Positions 1 through 5,123 of a stretch of DNA of 5,123 nt are shown piece after piece. The translations under genes and the position numbers were made by a program. Source of the DNA: Bacteroidia bacterium (lineage in GTDB: Bacteria; Bacteroidota; Bacteroidia; Flavobacteriales; NORP286). Within the stretch, counting starts at the first letter, position 1, and each line of letters opens with the position of its first letter. The DNA lies in contig JAESTI010000107.1 in the NCBI GenBank assembly GCA_016763665.1, forward strand, positions 1 to 5,123, read 5' to 3'. The notes below the pieces were generated by a model. The model made no database searches. It saw only the letters and a program-made list of their open reading frames with translations, and had not been told where the DNA came from.

Positions 1-953
1 ATCCTGTAAACAATTTATTTGCGTGGTTGCTGAATGGAGATACGATTAGAAGTGAATTTAAGAAATTTGGTAATTCTGATACATTGCCAATGGTATTTCC
101 TACAAAGGAAACAGATTATATTATAAGTGTGGATAATGGATGCCCGGCTTTTGATACAGTAACGGTTAGGGTATTGGAAATTCCGGAAATAAATGAGTTG
201 GACGGGAAAGTGTGCCGAGGGGATAGCGTTCAATTAGATGCAACTGCTGAAGGTGCAATTTCTTACAGTTGGACTCCGACAGTTGGGTTAAGCGATCCTA
301 CAATTGCAAATCCAATGTGTACACCAACAAATAGTACGGAATATATTGTTGTGGTAACTTATGATACTTTGTGTCCACCTGCATCGGATACGGTAAATGT
401 AAGAATGAATTCTGCAGCAGTTGATGCAGGAGAAGATGAGGAAATATTTAAAGGTGATCAGGTTCAGCTTAATGCTACAGGTGCGGTTAAGTATTCCTGG
501 TATCCGGAATATGGATTGAGTGATACTTCAATTGCAAATCCAATTGCCAATCCTGATTCCACAACAACATATATTCTATTTGGTAAAGATGGTTTCGACT
601 GTTTGGTAATGGATACTTTGATTGTAGTGGTAGTACCCTTCGAATTTGAGCCGGCAGTTCCAGATGCGTTTACACCAGATCAAAATGGCTTGAATGATAA
701 GTTCTATGTGTATGATATTTTAGGTGAAGATGGTGATGCATTGCAAGCATTAGAAACATTTGACCTTAAGATATTCAACAGATGGGGTGAAATTATTTAT
801 GTAGGCACCGATATAACTGAAGGCTGGAATGGACGACATTATAAAACTGGAAAAGAAATGGAAGTAGGAGTATACATTTGGTTGCTGACTGCAACTACAA
901 TTAAAGGTGTCAGGTATGGTCCTATGAGTGGTAATGTATCATTAATAAGATAA
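1..953 (+). CDS. Secreted Ig/PKD-repeat protein with CHU_C (type B T9SS sorting) C-terminal domain, 5'-truncated
   Basis: This is the C-terminal 316 codons of a larger protein. The frame is open from the left edge (first whole codon at 3), so the TTG at 27 is internal and the true start and signal peptide lie outside the window. Order visible: the end of an Ig-like domain (about 3-190); two homologous Ig/PKD-like repeats (about 195-420 and 423-650) sharing the pattern YSWxPxxGLSDxxIANPxxxPxxxTxYI with a period of 76 codons; then the CHU_C domain (657-950), with VPDAFTPDQNGLNDKF, FDLKIFNRWGEIIY, EGWNGR and the terminal GNVSLIR. CHU_C is known as the type B signal that directs export through the T9SS to the cell surface or medium. 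The Ig-like repeats suggest an adhesin or structural surface protein; no catalytic motif is visible. A PorP/SprF gene follows after 62 nt and is its likely secretion partner (inference). The family call is firm; the biological role is unknown. Confidence 0.93.
   Translation, partial: PVNNLFAWLLNGDTIRSEFKKFGNSDTLPMVFPTKETDYIISVDNGCPAFDTVTVRVLEIPEINELDGKVCRGDSVQLDATAEGAISYSWTPTVGLSDPTIANPMCTPTNSTEYIVVVTYDTLCPPASDTVNVRMNSAAVDAGEDEEIFKGDQVQLNATGAVKYSWYPEYGLSDTSIANPIANPDSTTTYILFGKDGFDCLVMDTLIVVVVPFEFEPAVPDAFTPDQNGLNDKFYVYDILGEDGDALQALETFDLKIFNRWGEIIYVGTDITEGWNGRHYKTGKEMEVGVYIWLLTATTIKGVRYGPMSGNVSLIR
301..544 (+). repeat. 16-bp identical direct repeat marking tandem Ig-like domains
   Basis: The same 16 bases, caattgcaaatccaat, occur at 301-316 and 529-544, exactly 228 nt (76 codons) apart and in the same reading frame. 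They encode the IANP part of two adjacent Ig-like repeats. A diverged version (IADPIATP) appears around 3667-3690 in the other CHU_C protein. This is domain duplication within a coding sequence, not a mobile repeat. Confidence 0.75.
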
Positions 954-1016
954 TTTACAATTAGCAATTAACGATTAACATTTTACAATTAGCAATTAAC
1001 ATTTAACAATTACCAA
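954..1016 (+). repeat. Nine-unit heptanucleotide array (TTAACAA) filling the intergenic gap
   Basis: Read from the base after the TAA stop, the gap divides without remainder into nine 7-mers: tttacaa, ttagcaa, ttaacga, ttaacat, tttacaa, ttagcaa, ttaacat, ttaacaa, ttaccaa. The last base of the ninth unit is the A of the downstream ATG. Each unit differs from TTAACAA by at most two bases. Units 1-4 and 5-8 also form a 28-nt higher-order repeat (25 of 28 identical), with a 19-bp exact repeat at 954-972 and 982-1000. The gap holds no Shine-Dalgarno-like motif, no TAnnTTTG promoter box and no GC-rich hairpin, so the two flanking genes are probably co-transcribed. Confidence 0.93.
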
Positions 1017-2053
1017 TGCTGAAACGTGTAAGCATATTTGTATTAATTCCCTTATTCTTAATTCTTAATTCTGAATTAAAAGCACAAGACATTCATTTTT
1101 CACAGTTCTTTTATTCTCCTTTGAATTTGAATCCTGCCAATACAGGGTTTTTTATTGGGAAGTACAGATTTTCTTCTATTTATAGAACTCAATGGAAGTT
1201 AGCTTCAGGTGGGTATCCTTATGTAACGTATTCTGCAGGGTTTGATCAGGTTTTATTAGAAAATAAAATGAGAAACAGGGATGTGATGGGAGTGGGGTTG
1301 AATGTATACAATGATATGGCAGGGCTTTCCAGTTTGACAACTACAGGAGCTTATTTATCTTTTGCTTTTCATAAAGATATTGGGGGCCAGGGCGTCAGTA
1401 AAATAGGCTTGGGGATTCAGGCTGGAATGACTCAGGTTGGCTTTGACAGGAGTAAACTCCGATTCGGTGATGAAATTGTGAATGATGTTGTAGCGGGTTC
1501 AGGACAAGAGGTGTTTGCTACAACACAAGTTCGTTATATTGATGTAACAGCAGGTGCATTGTGGAACTTTATGCCCACGAATTGGTTGAATATATACTTA
1601 GGCTATTCAATGTTTCACTTAACAAAGCCTTCTGTGAACTTCACTGATTTCGGAACCATTAATTACGTATCTCCAAGGTCATCAGTTCAACTAGGAGCCG
1701 CTATTACTTTGAACCGTGAATTGGATCTATTACCTCATTTACTTTATATGAGACAAGATGCATCCAACCAGTTTAACTTCGGTGGTGCTTTCAGATATGG
1801 TTGGGATTCTGGTATTAAATTGCGGTTCGGTCATTGGTACAGGTATTGGAGAAATTCAGATTCATTTATTTTAATGACAGGTGTTGACTATTACAACTTG
1901 ACAATAAGCATGGCTTATGATTTTAACTCTTCTGTATTAAAGAAAACCAGTAATGGCCAGGGTGGTTATGAAATAGCCCTCATTTATATCCTAAACTCTT
2001 CTCGTTCAAGAGGTGCCGTAGGTGGATCAAATATTGATTGCCCTAAATTTTAA
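1016..2053 (+). CDS. PorP/SprF family type IX secretion system outer-membrane protein
   Basis: A 345-residue protein of the usual size for PorP/SprF. The ATG at 1016 is followed by a clean signal peptide: LKR, a hydrophobic core at residues 5-17, and likely cleavage after Ala23 (LKA|QD). The mature protein opens with the family hallmark QDIHFSQFFYSPLNLNPANTG and then YRTQW. It continues with alternating aromatic/hydrophobic segments typical of a predicted outer-membrane beta-barrel, for example LGYSMFHLTKPS near residues 198-209, KLRFGHWYRY, SFILMTGVDYY and YEIALIYIL, and ends in CPKF, like the C-terminal CPRF common in this family. PorP is a component needed for T9SS function in Porphyromonas gingivalis, and SprF is needed for SprB secretion in F. 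johnsoniae. Its position 62 nt after a CHU_C protein gene suggests an SprF-like, client-specific role rather than the core PorP (inference). Symbol left blank because the family has many paralogues per genome. Confidence 0.93.
   Translation: MLKRVSIFVLIPLFLILNSELKAQDIHFSQFFYSPLNLNPANTGFFIGKYRFSSIYRTQWKLASGGYPYVTYSAGFDQVLLENKMRNRDVMGVGLNVYNDMAGLSSLTTTGAYLSFAFHKDIGGQGVSKIGLGIQAGMTQVGFDRSKLRFGDEIVNDVVAGSGQEVFATTQVRYIDVTAGALWNFMPTNWLNIYLGYSMFHLTKPSVNFTDFGTINYVSPRSSVQLGAAITLNRELDLLPHLLYMRQDASNQFNFGGAFRYGWDSGIKLRFGHWYRYWRNSDSFILMTGVDYYNLTISMAYDFNSSVLKKTSNGQGGYEIALIYILNSSRSRGAVGGSNIDCPKF
1043..1104 (+). repeat. Copy 1 of a 62-nt direct repeat over the signal-peptide codons, with ATTCTTA heptamers
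   Basis: These 62 bases match 4116-4177 at 56 positions, including an exact 26-base run at 1052-1077. Inside it are about 3.4 heptamers: ATTCTTA (1054-1060), ATTCTTA (1061-1067), ATTCTGA (1068-1074), then ATT. The reverse complement of ATTCTTA is a rotation of AATTAAG, one base different from the AATTAAC rotation of the upstream intergenic heptamer. The repeat encodes the core and end of the signal peptide (IPLFLILNSELKA) plus the conserved QDIHFS. Confidence 0.85.
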
Positions 2054-2069
2054 TTTTAGTAATTTCTGT

Positions 2070-2077
2070 TAAATTTG
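2070..2077 (+). promoter_or_regulatory. Candidate Bacteroidota -7 promoter box (TAAATTTG) between the two cassettes
   Basis: TAAATTTG fits the TAnnTTTG -7 consensus of Bacteroidota housekeeping promoters exactly. It lies in the 71-nt gap 48 nt before the ATG at 2125, implying a leader of roughly 40 nt. No good -33 TTG/TTTG is found at the usual 17-23 nt spacing; the nearest TTG (2038-2040) is 29 nt away, inside the previous gene. In AT-rich DNA such a box arises by chance fairly often, so this is a candidate only. The rest of the gap (2054-2124) shows no heptamer array and no convincing terminator. Confidence 0.35.
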
Positions 2078-2124
2078 ACTTCGTAATTTTACTTCTGACA
2101 AGTATTAAGATCAGCTAATTCCAA

Positions 2125-4053
2125 ATGAACAATCTGTATAAAGTTGTAACTCTAATTTTACTCAGCTTTCTTCCTTTTACCATAGCAAAGGCATCTCATA
2201 TTATTGGAGGGGAATTATATTACAGATGTTTGAGTAAAGATCTTCATTTATACGAATTTGGTGTAAAGCTCTATGTTGGTTGTACCGGTGCTGAGTTTGC
2301 ATACTTTGATGATCCAATTTATGTTGCTATTTATGATTCAATTGAAAATGCGAACCCGTCCAGTCCATTGGCTCCAATAATTGAATTTTCCATGGTGCTT
2401 CCACCTACAGATACTTTGGCAAATAATACTTATAATCTATGTTTAACGGCTCCGAACAGTATTTGCGTTGAAGAAGCATTATATAAGGCACAAGAATTTT
2501 TACCGGATAAGGCTGGTGGGTATTTCATGACTTATCAAAGATGTTGCAGAAATGCCATTATTGCCAATATTGTTAATCCGGGTAGTGTGGGTGCAAGCTG
2601 GTATTTGCATATAACTGAAGATGCATTAGCTCAATGCAATAGCTCTCCAGTTTTTAAAAACTATCCTCCAACAATATTATGTTTGGATCATGAGTTCGTT
2701 TATGATCATTCAGCATATGATTCTGACGGAGATTCGCTAGTTTACGAGTTATGCAAAGCATCTTCCTATAATTATATTACTTGGGGAATTGTAACTGATC
2801 CTTCGATTCCGCCGTCTGAGGAATATTCTGCCCCATATCTTACAGGATACAATGAGGGGTATCCAATATATGCCCCAACTGATTCCATGAAAATAGATCC
2901 CAAAAGTGGAATATTAACAGTAACCCCTACTAAAGCAGGAACCTACGTTGTAGCTATCTGTGTTTCTGAATATAGAAAGGGGAAATTACTTTCTACTAAT
3001 AAGAGAGATTTTCAATTTACCGTTGTTGAATGTATCGATGACCATACAGCTAATTTTACTTATACTCCTGATCCATGTGTTAATGGTTTGGTTCAATTTA
3101 GTGATTCGAGTACAGGAGTTGTGTATGTGGAGTGGGATTTTTGGGTAGATACCCTTGTTTCTGATACAAGTTCTGAATTAAATCCGATTTACAAGTATGA
3201 CAAGCTAGATCATGATTATTTAGTTAAGTTAGTCATTAATGATACCTTGAAATGCGTTGATTCTATAACAAAAACGGTAACTATTCCCCCAGCAATGTTT
3301 ATAGGGTTTGATTTCGTGAAAGCTTGTGTTTTTGATACGACAACTCTTTCTGAAACCTCTTTTGTCAACCAATACAATGGAGCAATCACAAAATGGGAGT
3401 GGGAATTCGGTAATGGTGATACAGCCTCCGGTAAGAATGTCTTCAGTGTATTTAGTGATTCCTTGATTACTTATTTAACAAAACTTAAAGTAACAACTGA
3501 AAATGGATGTGTTGATTCAATTATTGATAAAGTGGATTATTACTTTTTGCCCTCAACTGACGCAGGTAAAGATACAATTATCAATTTAGGAGAATCAGGA
3601 CAACTTCGTGGTGTGGGTGCAGATATATATTTATGGTCTCCTGCAGAATTATTAAACACAGCTAATATCGCAGATCCAATTGCCACTCCTATAGATTCAA
3701 TTACATATTTTTATTTGCTTGGAACCACAAATGAGGGCTGTGAAAAATGGGATACAGTTTTAGTAAATGCTAAAAGTCCACAAATAGTGATACCTACAGC
3801 GTTTTCACCAAATGGGGATAAAAATAATGATGAAATATATTTAATACCTCTTAATATTACTAAACTGATAGAGTTGAAAATATACAACCGTTGGGGGCAG
3901 GTAGTTTTTGAAACAAATGATCTAACACAGGGGTGGGATGGTAATTTTAAGGGGGAACCCCAGGAAATTGGCACCTATGCTTATTATTACATTGCTGAGA
4001 CAGTCACCGGTCAGAAAAAAACTGGAAAAGGAAACATCGCATTGCTTAGATAA
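2125..4053 (+). CDS. Secreted multidomain protein: Cys-rich SHIIGGE N-terminal region, PKD-like domains, CHU_C type B T9SS sorting domain
   Basis: Complete, 642 residues. The ATG at 2125 gives a signal peptide (YK, hydrophobic core 7-20) with cleavage likely after Ala23 (AKA|SH). The mature N-terminus SHIIGGELYYRC and the following Cys-rich region (about 24-305), with YQRCCRNA, DHSAYDSDGDSLVYELC and VAICVSEY, match an N-terminal module often seen in Bacteroidota 'gliding motility-associated' secreted proteins; its function is not known to me. Then come a PKD-like domain (about 309-387, with VEWDFW), a second (about 391-475, with WEWEFGNGDT) and a third Ig-like domain (about 477-552, with YLWSPAELL and IADPIATP) resembling the repeats of the truncated protein at the left edge. 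CHU_C occupies 554-642: IPTAFSPNGDKNNDEIY, LKIYNRWGQVVF, QGWDG and terminal GNIALLR. It is predicted to be exported by the Sec pathway and then the T9SS to the cell surface or outside. No enzymatic motif is seen, so adhesion or surface structure is the best guess. The following PorP/SprF gene is 32 nt away. Confidence 0.93.
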   Translation: MNNLYKVVTLILLSFLPFTIAKASHIIGGELYYRCLSKDLHLYEFGVKLYVGCTGAEFAYFDDPIYVAIYDSIENANPSSPLAPIIEFSMVLPPTDTLANNTYNLCLTAPNSICVEEALYKAQEFLPDKAGGYFMTYQRCCRNAIIANIVNPGSVGASWYLHITEDALAQCNSSPVFKNYPPTILCLDHEFVYDHSAYDSDGDSLVYELCKASSYNYITWGIVTDPSIPPSEEYSAPYLTGYNEGYPIYAPTDSMKIDPKSGILTVTPTKAGTYVVAICVSEYRKGKLLSTNKRDFQFTVVECIDDHTANFTYTPDPCVNGLVQFSDSSTGVVYVEWDFWVDTLVSDTSSELNPIYKYDKLDHDYLVKLVINDTLKCVDSITKTVTIPPAMFIGFDFVKACVFDTTTLSETSFVNQYNGAITKWEWEFGNGDTASGKNVFSVFSDSLITYLTKLKVTTENGCVDSIIDKVDYYFLPSTDAGKDTIINLGESGQLRGVGADIYLWSPAELLNTANIADPIATPIDSITYFYLLGTTNEGCEKWDTVLVNAKSPQIVIPTAFSPNGDKNNDEIYLIPLNITKLIELKIYNRWGQVVFETNDLTQGWDGNFKGEPQEIGTYAYYYIAETVTGQKKTGKGNIALLR

Positions 4054-4054
4054 A

Positions 4055-4082
4055 TTTACAATTAACAATTAACAATTTACTG
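4055..4082 (+). repeat. Short TTAACAA heptamer array between CHU_C gene and second porP-like gene
   Basis: Four units in register: tttacaa, ttaacaa, ttaacaa, and a decayed tttactg. The array starts one base after the TAA stop, just as the nine-unit array does after the first CHU_C gene, and both begin with tttacaa. It fills most of the 32-nt gap and ends a few bases before the proposed TTG start. No Shine-Dalgarno-like motif is present. Confidence 0.85.
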
Positions 4083-4085
4083 ATT

Positions 4086-5123
4086 TTGGTACTGAAACGA
4101 TTGAGATTAATATTATTAATTCCATTATTCTTAATTCTTAATTCTGAATTGAGGGCACAAGACATCCATTTCTCACAATATTACAATTCGCCATTAACCT
4201 TAAATCCTGCAAGAACAGGCAATTTTAGTGGAGATTACCGAGCGGGGTTAAATTATAGAAATCAATGGAGTGCATTCGTTCCATTTGCATGGTATTCCGG
4301 ATTTGCAGAAATGAAAATGGAAGGAGAGTTATTAGGAAATGATGGATTGTCATTTGGCCTGATGTTCTTTGGTGACAAGACGGGAACAGCACAAATTGGT
4401 ACACAAACAATCGGTCCTACATTGGGTTATCAGAAGAAACTGGATGAAGCTGGTAAGCACACAATATCCATCGGTATAGGAATAACCTATGTTCAAAAAA
4501 GCATGAACAAAGAGGGTCTAAAATTTCCTAATCAGTATAAAGGAACAGAATTCGACATAGATTTATTTAGTGGTGAATCATTTACTTCAAATCCATTTTC
4601 ATATATAGATTTTCAGGCTGGGGTATTGCACAATTTCATTTTCAATGAAAAATTATCATTATCAACAGGAATCTCAGTTTTTCATTTAACAAAACCGATC
4701 GAAAGTTTTTGGGAACAAGAAAACAATCGCTTAAACAGGCGACTTTCCTTTTCAACAGGTGCAAGGTATATCCTGAATGAGAAAGTGCAAATATTACCGG
4801 GTATTTTATATATGGGCCAAGCAAAGGATAGCGATGTGATGTTGGGTTCAAATGTGCTGTACAACCTTAAAAGCAAGAATACCGCAGTTAGGTTTGGTGG
4901 TTGGTACAGAATGAGTGATTCCTTTGTTTTATTTACTGGTTTGGATTACAATGAATATCAATTTGGGTTTAGTTATGATGCTACATTATCTTCATTAAAT
5001 AATGCCAACAAGTCTATTGGAGCTTTTGAGTTTTCACTGATTTACATTTATGGGAAAGGTGCTAAACTTCCTACCCGAACTACAATGCCTTGTAAAAGGC
5101 TAATTGAAAAACCCTTGTATTAA
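4086..5123 (+). CDS. PorP/SprF family type IX secretion system outer-membrane protein (second paralogue), probable TTG start
   Basis: 345 residues if translation begins at TTG 4086; the stop is the last three bases of the window. The frame closes upstream at TAG 4047-4049 and offers no ATG before codon 77 (ATG at 4314), well inside the protein. The codon aligned with the paralogue's ATG is GTA (4089), after which CTGAAACG is shared by both genes. TTG 4086 retains the basic LKR and a full signal peptide (core 8-18, cleavage after Ala24, LRA|QD); TTG 4101 is an alternative. The mature protein shows the family signature: QDIHFSQYYNSPLTLNPARTG, YRNQW, SVFHLTKPI, VRFGGWYRMSDSFVLFTGLDY and FEFSLIYIY. 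It is an expected outer-membrane beta-barrel and, by its place after a CHU_C gene, a likely secretion partner for that protein (inference). Similarity to the first paralogue is high in the signal peptide but modest afterwards. The C-terminus reads PCKRLIEKPLY rather than the usual CPxF ending. Confidence 0.9.
   Translation: MVLKRLRLILLIPLFLILNSELRAQDIHFSQYYNSPLTLNPARTGNFSGDYRAGLNYRNQWSAFVPFAWYSGFAEMKMEGELLGNDGLSFGLMFFGDKTGTAQIGTQTIGPTLGYQKKLDEAGKHTISIGIGITYVQKSMNKEGLKFPNQYKGTEFDIDLFSGESFTSNPFSYIDFQAGVLHNFIFNEKLSLSTGISVFHLTKPIESFWEQENNRLNRRLSFSTGARYILNEKVQILPGILYMGQAKDSDVMLGSNVLYNLKSKNTAVRFGGWYRMSDSFVLFTGLDYNEYQFGFSYDATLSSLNNANKSIGAFEFSLIYIYGKGAKLPTRTTMPCKRLIEKPLY
4116..4177 (+). repeat. Copy 2 of the 62-nt direct repeat over the signal-peptide codons
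   Basis: Matches 1043-1104 at 56 of 62 positions without gaps, with the exact 26-base run at 4125-4150. It contains ATTCTTA, ATTCTTA, ATTCTGA, ATT at 4127-4150. It encodes IPLFLILNSELRA plus QDIHFS. The two copies are in direct orientation, 3073 bp apart, and bracket most of the first porP-like gene plus the whole second CHU_C gene. Confidence 0.85.

Noticed and set aside
27..29. TTG as the start of the first gene
   Set aside because: The frame is open to the left edge and the sequence upstream of the TTG (VNNLFAW) continues an Ig-like domain; the gene is simply cut by the window.
954..1016. Heptamer array as a CRISPR array or as a transposon end
   Set aside because: Units are 7 nt with no spacers, no terminal inverted repeats or target duplication are visible, and no cas or transposase gene is present.
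2043..2059. CTAAA...TTTAG inverted repeat at the end of the first porP-like gene as a terminator
   Set aside because: Only a five-pair A/U-rich stem with no G/C and no proper U-tract; far too weak for an intrinsic terminator.
2960..3148. 62-codon + strand open frame inside the second CHU_C gene
   Set aside because: It is in another frame of a well-supported gene, has no family resemblance and no leader of its own.
3711..3974. Minus-strand open frame of 87 codons opposite the CHU_C domain
   Set aside because: It is antisense to strongly conserved CHU_C codons and has no recognisable protein features; a shadow frame.
2125..4053. Second CHU_C protein as an enzyme such as a protease or glycoside hydrolase
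   Set aside because: No catalytic motif was seen; the sequence is accounted for by a Cys-rich N-terminal module, PKD/Ig-like domains and the sorting domain.
4081..4088. TGATTTTG as a -7 promoter box for the second porP-like gene
   Set aside because: It departs from TAnnTTTG at the second base, has no -33 partner, and overlaps the proposed TTG start so a transcript would begin inside the gene.
4225..4876. Three minus-strand open frames opposite the second porP-like gene
   Set aside because: They overlap one another and a clearly coding sequence on the other strand; shadow frames. The same applies to the minus frame at 15-233.

Overview
The window is AT-rich and comes almost certainly from a member of the Bacteroidota (Bacteroidetes) that has a type IX secretion system (T9SS). 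All four genes belong to families largely confined to that phylum. Two encode large secreted proteins ending in the gliding-motility-associated C-terminal domain (CHU_C, the type B T9SS sorting signal). Two encode PorP/SprF-family outer-membrane proteins. The sequence does not justify a genus-level call.

Layout, all on the + strand: (1) positions 1-953, the 3' end of a secreted Ig/PKD-repeat protein with a CHU_C tail, 5' end outside the window; (2) 1016-2053, a PorP/SprF protein; (3) 2125-4053, a complete 642-residue secreted protein with a Cys-rich N-terminal region, PKD-like domains and a CHU_C tail; (4) 4086-5123, a second PorP/SprF protein whose stop codon is the last three bases of the window. 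This is two successive 'secreted protein + PorP/SprF' cassettes. In Flavobacterium johnsoniae, SprF is needed for surface delivery of the type B protein SprB, so the inference here is that each PorP/SprF protein serves the CHU_C protein encoded just upstream.

The unexpected part is at the junctions inside each cassette. The gap between gene 1 and gene 2 is completely filled by nine consecutive heptamers of consensus TTAACAA, running from the base after the stop codon to the A of the next ATG. A shorter array of the same heptamer lies between genes 3 and 4. The signal-peptide codons of both porP-like genes contain about 3.4 copies of a related heptamer in the opposite sense (ATTCTTA). They lie in a 62-nt patch that is about 90% identical between the two genes, although the mature proteins are clearly diverged. 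The gap between the two cassettes (2054-2124) has no such array; it carries a candidate Bacteroidota-type promoter -7 box instead. The second porP-like gene has no ATG where its paralogue has one and probably starts at TTG.

No RNA genes, CRISPR arrays, insertion sequences or convincing intrinsic terminators were seen. No gap between genes exceeds 71 bases.
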